NCBI RefSeq assembly: GCF_030380735.1
Contig: NZ_JAUDRZ010000009.1
Span: 186,001-250,000 of the forward strand
Direction: 5' to 3'
From: Rhizobium sp. S152
GTDB taxonomy: Bacteria; Pseudomonadota; Alphaproteobacteria; Rhizobiales; Rhizobiaceae
DNA: 64,000 bases
The position numbers and the translations under genes are program-made. The first letter of the stretch is position 1, and each line of letters opens with the position of its first letter. The notes beneath the pieces were generated by a model. That model searched no databases. It was not told the DNA's origin and worked only from the letters and a program-made list of their open reading frames with translations. Shown piece after piece: positions 24,686 to 35,095 of this stretch.

Positions 24686-27121
24686 ATGAAATTCACGCTT
24701 TCCTGGCTCAAGGATCATCTTGAGACCGACGCCACCCTGGATGAAATCTGCAAGCGCCTGACCGAGATCGGCCTCGAGGTCGAGGATGTCGACGACAAGG
24801 CGGCCTACAAGCCCTTCGTCATCGCCCGCGTGCTTTCGGCCGAAAAGCATCCGGAGGCCGATCGTCTGAAGGTGCTGTCCGTCGATGCCGGTCCCGATGT
24901 CAACGGCGGCAAGCCGTTGCAGATCGTCTGCGGTGCGCCGAATGCCCGCGCCGGTCTGGTCGGCGCGCTGGCGCGGCCGGGCGATTATGTGCCGGGTATC
25001 GATGTCACGCTCGGCGTCGGCAAGATCCGCGGCGTCGAAAGCCACGGCATGATGTGCTCCGAAAAGGAGCTGAACATGTCCGACAACCACGACGGTATCA
25101 TCGACCTGCCTGAAGATGCGCCTGTTGGCAGCTCGTTCGCCGCCTATGCCCATCTCGACGATCCTGTCATCGAGATCAACCTGACGCCGAACCGTCCGGA
25201 TTGCACCTCGATCTACGGCATCGCCCGCGATCTGGCCGCCTCCGGCCTCGGGACGCTGAAGACGCGCCCCGCGCCGTCCTTCACAGTCGAAGGCGAAACG
25301 CCGGTCAAGCTGACGCTCGACCTCGACGACGAGAAGCTCTGCCCGGGCTTCGGCCTGCGCCTGGTGCGCGGCGTCAGGAACGGCCCGAGCCCGAAGTGGG
25401 TGCAGCAGCGCCTGACGGCGATCGGTCTGCGCCCGATCAACGCGCTCGTCGACATCACCAACTACATGACCTTCGACCAGGGTCGCCCGATGCACGTCTT
25501 CGACGCCGCCAAGGTGAAGGGCAACCTCACCGTTCGCCGCGCCAAAGACGGCGAGACGGTGCTGGCGCTCGACCAGCGCGAATACAAGCTCGGCCCGAAC
25601 AACGTCGTCATCGCCGACGAAAACGGCATTGAGTCGATCGGCGGCATCATGGGCGGCGAGCACTCCGGCTGCGATGAAAACACGACCGACGTGCTGATCG
25701 AATCAGCGCTGTGGGATCCGATGAACATCGCCAAGTCCGGCCGCGGCCTCGGCATCATCACCGATGCCCGTTACCGCTTCGAGCGCGGCGTCGATCCCGA
25801 ATACATGGTCCCCGGCCTCGAGCGTACCACCGAGCTGGTTCTCGAATTCTGCGGCGGCACGGCAGCCAAGGCCGAGATCGTGGGCTACAAGGGCTACGAG
25901 CCCAAGGTCGTCGACTTCCCCTTCTCGGAAGTGAAGCGCCTGACCGGCCTCGAGGTCTCCACGCAGGAGAGCGTCGAGATCCTCACCCGGCTCGGCTTCA
26001 AGGTCACGGGCTCCGGCGAACGCGTCTCCGCCGCGGTTCCCTCCTGGCGTCCCGATGTCGACGGCAAGGCCGATCTGGTCGAGGAAGTCATGCGTATCCA
26101 TGGCGTCGACAACATCAAGCCGGCGCCGTTGGAAAGCCATACTGAAGTCAATGGCCGCATCCTGACGACGCTGCAGATCCGCACCCGCACTGCCAAGCGT
26201 GCGCTCGCCTCGCGCGGCATGCTGGAGGCCGTCACCTGGTCCTTCATCTCCGAGGAACAGGCGAAGCTCTTCGGCGGCGGCGCACCTTCGCTGAAGCTCG
26301 CCAACCCGATCGCCGCCGAAATGTCCGATATGCGCCCCTCGCTGCTGCCCGGCCTGCTGACCGCTGCCCAGCGCAATGCCGACAAGGGCTATGGCGACGT
26401 CGCGATCTTTGAAGTCTCCGGCACCTATGAGAACGACCGGCCGGAAGGCCAGCGCCGCGTGGCCGGCGGCATCCGTCGCGGCACCGCCTCGATGGCGGGC
26501 TCCGGCCGCATGTGGTCGAATGCTGCAAAGGGCGGCGGCAAGCCGGTCGACGTCTTCGACGCAAAGGCCGATGCGCTTGCTGTGATCGAGGCCTGCGGCC
26601 TGCCGATGACCAATATCCAGGTCGAGCAGGGCGGTCCCGAATGGTACCACCCCGGCCGCTCCGGCACCATCAAGATGGGCCCGAAGGTCGTGCTCGGCTA
26701 TTTCGGCGAGTTCCACCCCTCGACGCTGGAAGCGCTCGATGTCTCCGGCGCGCTCGCTGGCTTCGAGGTCTATCTCGACGCCATGCCCGAGCCGAAGAAG
26801 AAGGCGACCCGCACCAAGCCGGCGCTGGAGCTCTCGCAGTTCCAGGCCGTCAAGCGCGACTTCGCCTTTGTCGTTGACAAGACGGTCGAGGCCGGCGCCA
26901 TCATCAAGGCGGCGACGGGCGCCGACCGCAAGCTGGTCGCGGGCGTGAATGTCTTCGATATCTTCGAGGGTGCCTCTGTCGGCGAGGGCAAGAAGTCCGT
27001 TGCCATCGAGGTGCAGATCCAACCGGTCGAGCGCACGTTGACCGACGAGGATTTCGAGGCCCTGACGCAGAAGATCGTCGCCAGCGTCACCAAGGTCACC
27101 GGCGGTGTCCTGCGCGGCTGA
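24686..27121 (+). CDS. pheT: Phenylalanine-tRNA ligase beta subunit
   Basis: 811 residues. An N-terminal tRNA-binding EMAP/OB domain (about 40-150), B3/B4 editing region with [15 protein letters not shown]5 domain, synthetase-like core, and a C-terminal anticodon-binding FDX-ACB domain (about 715-811, [16 protein letters not shown]...). It carries the editing site for mischarged Tyr-tRNA-Phe. Separation from pheS by about 920 bases is unusual; expression may depend on read-through of the toxin-antitoxin genes or on an internal promoter. Confidence 0.98.
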   Translation: MKFTLSWLKDHLETDATLDEICKRLTEIGLEVEDVDDKAAYKPFVIARVLSAEKHPEADRLKVLSVDAGPDVNGGKPLQIVCGAPNARAGLVGALARPGDYVPGIDVTLGVGKIRGVESHGMMCSEKELNMSDNHDGIIDLPEDAPVGSSFAAYAHLDDPVIEINLTPNRPDCTSIYGIARDLAASGLGTLKTRPAPSFTVEGETPVKLTLDLDDEKLCPGFGLRLVRGVRNGPSPKWVQQRLTAIGLRPINALVDITNYMTFDQGRPMHVFDAAKVKGNLTVRRAKDGETVLALDQREYKLGPNNVVIADENGIESIGGIMGGEHSGCDENTTDVLIESALWDPMNIAKSGRGLGIITDARYRFERGVDPEYMVPGLERTTELVLEFCGGTAAKAEIVGYKGYEPKVVDFPFSEVKRLTGLEVSTQESVEILTRLGFKVTGSGERVSAAVPSWRPDVDGKADLVEEVMRIHGVDNIKPAPLESHTEVNGRILTTLQIRTRTAKRALASRGMLEAVTWSFISEEQAKLFGGGAPSLKLANPIAAEMSDMRPSLLPGLLTAAQRNADKGYGDVAIFEVSGTYENDRPEGQRRVAGGIRRGTASMAGSGRMWSNAAKGGGKPVDVFDAKADALAVIEACGLPMTNIQVEQGGPEWYHPGRSGTIKMGPKVVLGYFGEFHPSTLEALDVSGALAGFEVYLDAMPEPKKKATRTKPALELSQFQAVKRDFAFVVDKTVEAGAIIKAATGADRKLVAGVNVFDIFEGASVGEGKKSVAIEVQIQPVERTLTDEDFEALTQKIVASVTKVTGGVLRG

Positions 27122-27164
27122 TAGCGTCGACATCGAGAGATTGGCGGGCCATTGGCCCGTCGCG

Positions 27165-27192
27165 ATCCCCGTCCACGTGGCGGGGATTTTTT
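27165..27192 (+). terminator. Terminator of pheT
   Basis: Stem ATCCCCG / CGGGGAT with a 9-base loop and a following run of Ts. A further CGGGCC/GGCCCG hairpin lies just upstream (about 27144-27158). Confidence 0.85.
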
Positions 27193-27198
27193 ATGCCG

Positions 27199-27558
27199 TC
27201 AGGCGTGCAGATAATACACCTTGTTGACGATGCTCCAGCGCCCGTCGATCTTCAGCATCGAGAGATAGTCGGTGAAGCGCATGCCGGCGAATTCGTCGCA
27301 GACCTTGACGCTGGCGGCGTCGCCGACGACGTCGAGCATCTGGATGTCCATATGCGGCTGGGTGCCCGGCGGTGCGGCGCCTTCGGAAACGATCGCGGCG
27401 ATGAATTCGTCGCGCGTCGACCATTCCACCGCGTTCTCGTAATGGCCGATGACGGCGCATTGCGGATGAAACGCCTTGCGCAGCGCCGGTTCGTTGGCGA
27501 AGGTCATGCCCTCGACATAGAGATGAACGACTGCTTCGACTGCCTGCCGGTCGGCCAT
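27199..27558 (-). CDS. NTF2-like (lumazine-binding/SnoaL-type) protein
   Basis: 119 residues with the NTF2-like cone fold pattern: an N-terminal helix (ADRQAVEAVVHLYVEGM), a central helix-strand region with HPQCAVIGHYENAV, and C-terminal strands ending in LKIDGRWSIVNKVYYLHA. Members act as small ligand-binding or isomerase proteins; no catalytic set can be read. GAGGGG precedes the ATG at 27558; a longer in-frame start at 27615 lacks a ribosome site. Confidence 0.72.
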   Translation of the reverse strand: MADRQAVEAVVHLYVEGMTFANEPALRKAFHPQCAVIGHYENAVEWSTRDEFIAAIVSEGAAPPGTQPHMDIQMLDVVGDAASVKVCDEFAGMRFTDYLSMLKIDGRWSIVNKVYYLHA

Positions 27559-27669
27559 GCTTAGCCCCTCGATCGCATCGTTAGGCCGATATAGCGCGCC
27601 TTGGCCAAGCGGCAAGACTTGCAGCGGGGAGGGGGTAGAGCCGCCTCGGCGAGGGGCGGCCCTTGGGTT

Positions 27670-28665
<996 letters not shown>

Positions 28666-28787
28666 GTCTGGCTCCTTTCGAGCGAATAATCCGGCCGCCA
28701 TTGCGGTGGCACGAGGCAAACCTAACGCGCCAGGAGCTTTCAAAAAATACATGCAATGCGGTACGGGCTGTTCTAAAAGATAGATCA

Positions 28788-29678
28788 ATGAACAGGACCC
28801 AGCTCGCCCAACTTGCCGTTCTCGCAGCCGTCGCCGAGCGACGTAGCTTCCGCGCCGCCGCCAAGGAGCTGGAGATCGCGCCCTCGGCCGTCAGCCATGC
28901 CGTCTCCAGTCTCGAGGAGAGCCTGGGGATCCGGCTTCTGGCGCGTACGACGCGCAGCGTCGCGCCGACGGAGGAGGGGCGTCTGCTGCTGCAGCGGCTG
29001 AAGCCGGCGCTGGATGAGATCGGCATCGCGCTCGAAGCCGTCAGCGAGGCCGGCGGCAGGCCGGCCGGGACGCTGCGGGTTACGGCCCCGCGCTTCGCCT
29101 CCGATATACTTCTGGCGCCCCGCCTCGGCGAATTCCTCAACCGTTACCCCGATATCACGCTTGAGATCGCCAATGAGGATGGCTTCATCGACATCGTCCG
29201 CGAGGGCTTCGATGCCGGCATTCGCCTGGAGGAGAGCTTGGAGGCTGATATGATCGCGGTGAGGGCCTCTCCCAATCTGACGACCGTGATCGCCGGTTCG
29301 CCCGATTATTTCGTGCGCCATCCCAAACCGCTGCATCCTTCGGACCTCGTTCATCACCGCTGCATCAAGCGACGCTTCACCAACGGCACGATCTACCGCT
29401 GGGAGTTCGAGAAGGATGGCCGCGAACTGGTGGTTCCTGTCGATGGTCCGTTGATCGTCAGCGAGGACAGGCTGGCGCTGATCGCGGCACTGAACGGCGC
29501 CGGTCTCGCCTATCTCTTCGATCTGCGCGTCGAGGACGAGCTTGCAAGCGGCAAGCTGGTGCGGGTGCTGGAAGACTGGTGCGCGCCCTATCCGGGGCCA
29601 TTTATCTACTATCCGAGCCGCCGCCAGATGCGCCCGGCACTACGGGCCTTCATCGATTTCTTCCGGTATACGGACTGA
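28788..29678 (+). CDS. LysR-family transcriptional regulator
   Basis: 296 residues. The N-terminal winged helix (1-60: [34 protein letters not shown]) is typical of LTTRs, and a periplasmic-binding-type effector domain follows (about 90-290). It lies 122 bases from the divergent aldo/keto reductase, the common regulator-target arrangement. The effector is unknown. The ATG at 28788 matches the family start. Confidence 0.92.
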   Translation: MNRTQLAQLAVLAAVAERRSFRAAAKELEIAPSAVSHAVSSLEESLGIRLLARTTRSVAPTEEGRLLLQRLKPALDEIGIALEAVSEAGGRPAGTLRVTAPRFASDILLAPRLGEFLNRYPDITLEIANEDGFIDIVREGFDAGIRLEESLEADMIAVRASPNLTTVIAGSPDYFVRHPKPLHPSDLVHHRCIKRRFTNGTIYRWEFEKDGRELVVPVDGPLIVSEDRLALIAALNGAGLAYLFDLRVEDELASGKLVRVLEDWCAPYPGPFIYYPSRRQMRPALRAFIDFFRYTD

Positions 29679-29717
29679 GACGGGAGCGTCTATTAACGCT
29701 CCCGCCCATGCCGCCGG

Positions 29718-30212
29718 TCAGGCGGCTGCCTTCTGGTTGGCCGCCGTTGTGGCGAGCTTGGACAATGTCTTGTCGGTATCCGCCTCTTCCTGCAGCGTCT
29801 GGTCGAGCAGCGTCGCGACATCCTTCTTGCCGAGCGTCTGCGCCCAGGTCTTCAGCGTGCCGTAGCGGGCCATTTCGTAGTGCTCGACAGCCTGCGCCGA
29901 GGAGATCAGCCCGGCATCGATTGCCGGAGAGCCCTTGAATTCCTCGATGATCTCTTCGCCTTCCGCGATGATCCCCTGGATCGCCTCGCAGGTCTTGCCC
30001 TGCGCCCGCTTGCCGATCAGCTCGAACACCTGCTGCAGCCGGTCGACATGGCCCTCCGTCTGCTCCTTGTGCTTGGTGAAGCCGGCCTTGAGTTCTTCCG
30101 ATTGCGCCGCGCGCGCCATCTTAGGCAGCGCCCGCAGGATCTGCTTTTCCGCGTAGTAGATGTCCTTCAGCGTATCGTAGAACAGATCGTCGAGTGTCTT
30201 TTCCTTTGGCAT
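29718..30212 (-). CDS. Ferritin-like YciF/YciE (DUF892) protein
   Basis: 164 residues. DUF892 core: LDDLFYDTLKDIYYAEKQIL, a central EGHVDRLQQVFE and VEHYEMARYGTLK, giving a four-helix ferritin-like bundle with Glu/His ligands. These proteins are linked to general stress responses in enterobacteria and rhizobia. The ATG at 30212 is preferred over an in-frame ATG at 30296 because homologues start near MPKEKTLDDL. An EcfG-type promoter lies upstream. Confidence 0.88.
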   Translation of the reverse strand: MPKEKTLDDLFYDTLKDIYYAEKQILRALPKMARAAQSEELKAGFTKHKEQTEGHVDRLQQVFELIGKRAQGKTCEAIQGIIAEGEEIIEEFKGSPAIDAGLISSAQAVEHYEMARYGTLKTWAQTLGKKDVATLLDQTLQEEADTDKTLSKLATTAANQKAAA

Positions 30213-30265
30213 TTCCCTATTCCCTTCTTTGGTGAGGACGCCGCGCGAGGCGGTTGCCCCAACAG

Positions 30266-30290
30266 AAGCTCGTTTCGTGCCAAAGGTTCC
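30266..30290 (-). promoter_or_regulatory. EcfG/RpoE2-type promoter of the yciF-like gene
   Basis: On the minus strand GGAAC (30290-30286) is followed by TT (30267-30266) after exactly 18 bases, 54 bases before the start codon. It fits the general stress sigma factor consensus and the expected regulation of this family. Confidence 0.5.
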
Positions 30291-30356
30291 CGTCATTTCG
30301 GGTGGTGCTTTCGCAGAAATCCGGCAAACTCCGCTTCACGCAAGGGGAGGTCGAGC

Positions 30357-30974
30357 ATGAAGAAACCCGGATCGATGAAGGCGTTGGAGGATTTGGGTCG
30401 GGCGCGGCTTTCAAAGAATTTCTTCCTGCGTGATTTCCTGCATTCCGAGATCGCCGACTTCCATCGCATCCCGAATATCCCCGAGGATCCTGATTTCGCG
30501 ATCGAAACCGGCAAAAGGCTGTGCGAGGACCTGCTGGAGCCGTTGCAGGAGACCTTCGGGCGGCTGCACATCCGCTCCGGCTATCGCTCGCCCGAGGTCA
30601 ACCGCTTCGGCAATCTGAACAAGCTCAACTGCTCCACCAATGCCTCGACGGCCGCCCACCACATCTGGGACATGCGCGACGCCGACGGCTACATGGGTGC
30701 TGCGGCCTGCGTCGTCGTCCCCTGGGTCATCGATCGTTATCATGAGATCGAGGACTGGCGGCGTCTCGCCTGGTGGATCCACGACCATTTGCCCTACGCC
30801 TCGCTCTGCTTCTTCCCGAAATTATGGGCCTTCAACATCCAGTGGCATGAGCGCCCGAGAAGGGTGATCCAGAGCTACGTCAGCCCGCGCGGCATCCTGA
30901 CCAAGCCGGGCATGGCCAACTGGGAGGGCGATCATCCGGATTGGTACGAGGGGTTTCCGCCGCTCAGAAATTGA
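30357..30974 (+). CDS. Peptidase M15 / Hedgehog-DD-peptidase-like protein
   Basis: 205 residues, no signal peptide. IRSGYRSPEVNRFGN and STAAHHIWDMRDADGYMGAA resemble the zinc-binding core (SGYRS...H...D) of M15-fold proteins, though the catalytic set is not fully clear, so activity is uncertain. GGGGAGG lies just upstream of the ATG at 30357. Its 3' end overlaps the convergent GNAT gene by 11 bases. Confidence 0.6.
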   Translation: MKKPGSMKALEDLGRARLSKNFFLRDFLHSEIADFHRIPNIPEDPDFAIETGKRLCEDLLEPLQETFGRLHIRSGYRSPEVNRFGNLNKLNCSTNASTAAHHIWDMRDADGYMGAAACVVVPWVIDRYHEIEDWRRLAWWIHDHLPYASLCFFPKLWAFNIQWHERPRRVIQSYVSPRGILTKPGMANWEGDHPDWYEGFPPLRN

Positions 30975-31413
30975 TCCGGTAGCGGATGTGTCCGTCGCTC
31001 TTCACGTAGCTGTCGTAGAGCGCCTGAGCGCGCTTGTTGCTTTCGCTGGTGTGCCAGTAGAGCCGCGACCAGCCCTCTGTCTTGCAGAGCGCCACCAGAT
31101 CGTCGAGCAGCGCCCGGCCGATCCCCTTCCCGCGCGCACCGCCATCGACATAAAGATCTTCCAGATAACAGTCCTTGCCTGATATCCACGTGCCTTCATG
31201 GGTGAGATAGAGCGCGAAGCCCATGAGGGTGCCGTCCACCTCGGCGACGCGCATGGCGATCGCTGACACCGGATCGAAGACCCGGCGCCAGGTGTTGTCG
31301 GTAATGTCAGGCGCGACCGTCACCTCGTAGAACGCGAGATAGCCGTCCCAAAGCGCGCGCCAGCGGGCTTCGTCATCGGGTCTCGGGTCACGGATCGTCA
31401 CGGTCATCGCCAT
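30964..31413 (-). CDS. GNAT-family N-acetyltransferase
   Basis: 149 residues. The acetyl-CoA pyrophosphate loop is ARGKGIGRALL (about 92-102), with flanking EDLYVDGG and LYWHTSESNKRAQALYDSYV. The substrate is unknown. The start at 31413 (ATGGCGATG, 8 bases after the upstream stop) implies co-translation with the aldo/keto reductase; an ATG at 31407 is an alternative. Confidence 0.9.
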   Translation of the reverse strand: MAMTVTIRDPRPDDEARWRALWDGYLAFYEVTVAPDITDNTWRRVFDPVSAIAMRVAEVDGTLMGFALYLTHEGTWISGKDCYLEDLYVDGGARGKGIGRALLDDLVALCKTEGWSRLYWHTSESNKRAQALYDSYVKSDGHIRYRINF

Positions 31414-31421
31414 TTCGCCAC

Positions 31422-32372
31422 TCAGGCGCCAGCCTTGTCGAGCAACGCCATGGCCTCGTCGCTGAGCGCAAGCGTCGCCGATTTCGTCAGGCTTTCGAGC
31501 TGCGAAAGGCTGGTGGCGCTGGCGATCGGCGCGGTGACGCTCTTCTTTCCAAGCAGCCAGGCAAGCGCGATCTCGGCCGGCTTGGCGCCTGTCTCCTTGG
31601 CCACCGTATCGAGCGCCGCAAGAATCTTCATCCCCTTGTCGTCGAGATAGCCTTCCGCCTTGCCGCCACGCGCTTTGCCTTCGGTATCGGCCTTGCTGCG
31701 GTACTTGCCGGAAAGGAAGCCGGCCGCCAGGCTGAAATAGGTGATGACGCCGATATCCTCCTTCACGCAGAGGTCGGCCAGCGGCCCTTCGAACGAAGCG
31801 CGGTCGTAGAGATTGTATTCCGGCTGGATCACGTCGTAGCGCGGCAGGCCGGCCTTCTCGGCGGCGTCGAAGGAGGATTGCAGCTGCGAGGCGTCGAGGT
31901 TGGAGCAGCCGATTGCGCGGATCTTGCCCTGCTGCTTCAGCTTGGCGAAGGCGCCGAGCGTTTCTTCGTAAGGGGTCTCGCCATCCGGCCAGTGCGAGAG
32001 GTAGAGATCGATATAGTCGGTCTGCAGCCGCTTCAGCGAGGCCTCGACCGCCTGAAGGATGTACTGCTCCTTCAGCCCCTTCTTGCCCGGACCCATTTCC
32101 GAGCCGACCTTGGTGATGATGAGGGCCTTGTCGCGGGCGACCTTGCCCTGCTTCAGCCACTTGCCGATGATCTCCTCGCTATCCCCGCCCTTGTTGCCCG
32201 GCACCCAGGCGGAATAGACATCCGCCGTGTCGATGGTGTTGAAGCCGGCGTCGAAGAAGGCGTCGAGGATGCTGAACGAGGTCTTCTCATCCGCCGTCCA
32301 GCCGAACACATTGCCGCCGAACACGATCGGCGCGACCGAAAGGCCGGTTTTTCCAAGGCGACGCAATTCCAT
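31422..32372 (-). CDS. Aldo/keto reductase
   Basis: 316 residues. Tetrad Asp48, Tyr53 (NTIDTADVYS), Lys88 (ITKVG) and His127 (YLSHWPD) is intact. It is distinct from the AKR at 27670, being closer to the ydjG/yajO branch. It forms an operon with the GNAT gene. Confidence 0.92.
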   Translation of the reverse strand: MELRRLGKTGLSVAPIVFGGNVFGWTADEKTSFSILDAFFDAGFNTIDTADVYSAWVPGNKGGDSEEIIGKWLKQGKVARDKALIITKVGSEMGPGKKGLKEQYILQAVEASLKRLQTDYIDLYLSHWPDGETPYEETLGAFAKLKQQGKIRAIGCSNLDASQLQSSFDAAEKAGLPRYDVIQPEYNLYDRASFEGPLADLCVKEDIGVITYFSLAAGFLSGKYRSKADTEGKARGGKAEGYLDDKGMKILAALDTVAKETGAKPAEIALAWLLGKKSVTAPIASATSLSQLESLTKSATLALSDEAMALLDKAGA

Positions 32373-32559
32373 CAGATGCTCCTGAAATCTTCAATCTATT
32401 GAAATTCGGACCGCGGCAGGACACCGCTGCGATCTAACCTAGTGCGCATCATGGTGGATGAAAACCTGCGCTCCGGCCGACGCCGCAAATCGTGATCGCG
32501 CCATTGCGCCCCGGACCGGCCGTCTCTAATCTGCCCTCAAAATCAAGTCAGGAGAGGAA

Positions 32560-33552
32560 ATGACCATGCTGCGCTTCGGTATCATGTCCACCGCCAAGAT
32601 CGGCCGCGAACTCGTCGTACCCGCCATTCAGGATGCGGAAAACTGCGTCGTCACGGCAATCGCCAGCCGCGATCTTTCGAAGGCGCGCGCGATGGCCGAT
32701 CGTTTCTCGGTGCCGCACGCCTTCGGTTCCTACGAGGAGATGCTGGCGTCCGACAAGATCGATGCCGTCTATATCCCGCTGCCGACCTCGCAGCACGTCG
32801 AATGGACGATCAAGGCGGCGGACGCGGGCAAGCATGTGCTCTGCGAAAAGCCGATCGCGCTCAAGGCCGATGAGATCGACAGCCTGATCGCCGCGCGCGA
32901 CCGCAACGAGGTGCTGGTCTCCGAGGCCTACATGGTTGCCTACGCACCGGTCTGGCTGAAGGTGCGCCAGCTGATCAAGGACGGCGCCATCGGCACGCTG
33001 CTGCACGTGCAGGGCGCGTTCACCTATTTCAACCGCGACCCCGGCAACATGCGCAACATCCCCGAGCTCGGCGGTGGCGCGCTGCCGGATATCGGCGTCT
33101 ATCCGACCATCACCACGCGCTTCGTCACCGGCGAGGAGCCGCGCCGCGTCCAGGCCGTCACCCGCCGCGATCCTGATTTCGGCACCGACATCTATTCCAG
33201 CATCAAGGCCGATTTCGGCGGCTTCGAGCTCAGCTTCTATATCTCCACCCAGATGGCCAACCGCCAGGTCATGGTGTTCCACGGCACCGAGGGCTTCATC
33301 GAGGTGAAGTCGCCCTTCAACGCCGATCGTTGGGGCGCCGAAGAGATCGAGCTCAGCAACCGCAGCCACAACGAATCCACCACCTTCCGCTTCCCGGATA
33401 GCCGGCAGTACAAGCGCGAGGCCGAAGCCTTCGCGCGCGCCGCCAACGGCGAGGACCAGGAAATCGTGACGCTCGAAAGCTCCAGGCTCAGCCAGAAATT
33501 CATCGACGCCATTTACCGGGCGAGCGAAAAGGACGGCTGGGAAAACGTCTGA
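32560..33552 (+). CDS. Gfo/Idh/MocA-family oxidoreductase
   Basis: 330 residues. An N-terminal Rossmann domain ([18 protein letters not shown]) leads into the active-site motif EKPIAL (Lys in LCEKPIAL) and a C-terminal alpha/beta domain with [12 protein letters not shown]. These enzymes oxidise or reduce sugars or inositols with NAD(P). The specific sugar is not evident. Its stop is 3 bases from the end of the convergent GtrA gene. Confidence 0.92.
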   Translation: MTMLRFGIMSTAKIGRELVVPAIQDAENCVVTAIASRDLSKARAMADRFSVPHAFGSYEEMLASDKIDAVYIPLPTSQHVEWTIKAADAGKHVLCEKPIALKADEIDSLIAARDRNEVLVSEAYMVAYAPVWLKVRQLIKDGAIGTLLHVQGAFTYFNRDPGNMRNIPELGGGALPDIGVYPTITTRFVTGEEPRRVQAVTRRDPDFGTDIYSSIKADFGGFELSFYISTQMANRQVMVFHGTEGFIEVKSPFNADRWGAEEIELSNRSHNESTTFRFPDSRQYKREAEAFARAANGEDQEIVTLESSRLSQKFIDAIYRASEKDGWENV

Positions 33553-33555
33553 GGC

Positions 33556-33933
33556 TTATTTCTCGCGGAAGACGAAGCGAGAGTAGCCGAAGAAGCTGAA
33601 GAACATCGATGCGGCGGTGGCAAACACCAGCGCCGCCAGCGGCTGCAACGCCGGAAGGGCAATCAGCAACGCCGCGTAGAGCGCGTAGTTGACGAGCGCC
33701 GAGGTGATCCCGACCGAACCATAGCGAAAGCCCTCGGCCGCCAGCGAATGCGGCGAGCGATCGAAGGTGAAGGTACGGTTGAAGAGCCACGTCGCCAGCA
33801 TGGCGAGTGCGATGGCGATCACGCGGGCGACGAACGGGCCGAGTGGCGTCAGATGCAGAAGTGCTGCAAGGACCGACGCATCGATCAGAAAGCCGAGGCC
33901 GCCGGCGATGCCGAAGCGGATGAGCTTCTTCAC
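33556..33933 (-). CDS. GtrA-family membrane protein (flippase-like)
   Basis: 125 residues with four membrane helices (FGIAGGLGFLIDASVL; VARVIAIALAMLATW; GITSALVNYALYAALL; ALVFATAASMFFSFF) and the NRTFTF loop of the family. GtrA is thought to flip polyprenyl-phosphate-linked sugars across the membrane. The GTG start overlaps the stop of the upstream glycosyltransferase (GTGA), so translation is coupled. Confidence 0.88.
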   Translation of the reverse strand: MKKLIRFGIAGGLGFLIDASVLAALLHLTPLGPFVARVIAIALAMLATWLFNRTFTFDRSPHSLAAEGFRYGSVGITSALVNYALYAALLIALPALQPLAALVFATAASMFFSFFGYSRFVFREK

Positions 33934-34940
33934 GCCGCACCCGCCTTGGGTTGCGGCTGGCGGATCTCGATATCCTCGACGACGACAGGCAGCCCCTCGT
34001 GCAGGCGCGGCGCGATCACGCTCATATAGTGGATACGCAACTGCTCGGCGCGAGCGCGCGAGACGGAATCGAGGATGACGCCGGCGGTGAACATCATGAA
34101 AGAGATCATCATCAGCGCCATGGAGAGTACCCAGGTCGGCATGCGCGAGACGAGGCCGGTCTGGAAATATTCGGTAAGCACGGGCGCCATGAAGCCGAGG
34201 CTTACCGCCATGAAGACACCGCTGATCAGGCCGAAAAAGGCGAAGGGCCGTGTTTCCTTCATCAGCATGGCGAACATCCAGAGGATTTTGGCGCCGTCGC
34301 GGAAGGTGGAGAGCTTGGAGTGAGAGCCTTCCGGCCGGCGACCGTAATCGAGCTCGAGCTCGACCACCGGCAGCTTCAGCCGCGAGGCATGCACCGACAT
34401 TTCCGTCTCGATCTCGAAGCCGCCGGAGACCGCCGGAAAGCTCTTCACGAAGCGGCGCGAGAACACCCGGTAGCCGGAGAAGATATCGGTAAAATCCGGG
34501 CCGAAGATGCCGCGATAGAGAATGTTGAAGATCTTGTTGCCGAAGGCGTGGCCGTTCCGCCCCGCATCCTCGTGCACGCCGCGTCGCGTGCCGACCACCA
34601 TGTCGGCGCGTTCGGTGAGAAGCGTGCGGATCAGTTCCTCGGCATCCTCGGGCGAATAGGTACCGTCGCCGTCGGCCATGATGTAGATGTCGGCGTCGAT
34701 GTCGGCGAACATGCGGCGCACAACGTGGCCCTTGCCCTGCCGCCGCTCGCGCATCACCCGCGCGCCAGCCAGCATCGCCTGCAACGCCGTGCCGTCGGTG
34801 GAATTGTTGTCGTAGACGTGGATCTGGGCATCCGGCAAGGCGGCTTTGAAACCGCGCACCACGGCGCCGATCGTCGACGCTTCGTTGTAGCAGGGCAGAA
34901 GGACGGCAATGTTCAGCTTGTCGCCACGCGATCCGGTCAT
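33930..34940 (-). CDS. GT2 polyprenyl-phosphate glycosyltransferase with C-terminal membrane helices
   Basis: 336 residues. The GT2 domain (1-230) has IAVLLPCYNEASTIG, the MADGDGTY DxD-type motif, and GGFEIETEMSVHA. About two to three hydrophobic helices (from about 250) follow. It resembles DPM1/GtrB enzymes that attach a sugar to a polyprenyl phosphate carrier for the partner GtrA to flip. AAGGG precedes the ATG at 34940. Confidence 0.9.
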   Translation of the reverse strand: MTGSRGDKLNIAVLLPCYNEASTIGAVVRGFKAALPDAQIHVYDNNSTDGTALQAMLAGARVMRERRQGKGHVVRRMFADIDADIYIMADGDGTYSPEDAEELIRTLLTERADMVVGTRRGVHEDAGRNGHAFGNKIFNILYRGIFGPDFTDIFSGYRVFSRRFVKSFPAVSGGFEIETEMSVHASRLKLPVVELELDYGRRPEGSHSKLSTFRDGAKILWMFAMLMKETRPFAFFGLISGVFMAVSLGFMAPVLTEYFQTGLVSRMPTWVLSMALMMISFMMFTAGVILDSVSRARAEQLRIHYMSVIAPRLHEGLPVVVEDIEIRQPQPKAGAA

Positions 34941-35095
34941 GATCGAACCCTTGATTAGGAAACCATGGCAAGTGTAGCGGCCGGCCGTTAACAACTCGCT
35001 ATGCAACAGGGTGAAATAACGTCCCATTCGGAGCTTTACGGTTTCTTGATATGCGCCGCTTAGAGTTTTGCCGCTCGCAACGGTGAGACCTGTCA

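Noticed and set aside
24434-25663. A 409-codon open frame antisense to pheT and brnA
   Set aside because: It overlaps two well-supported genes and has no domain signature.
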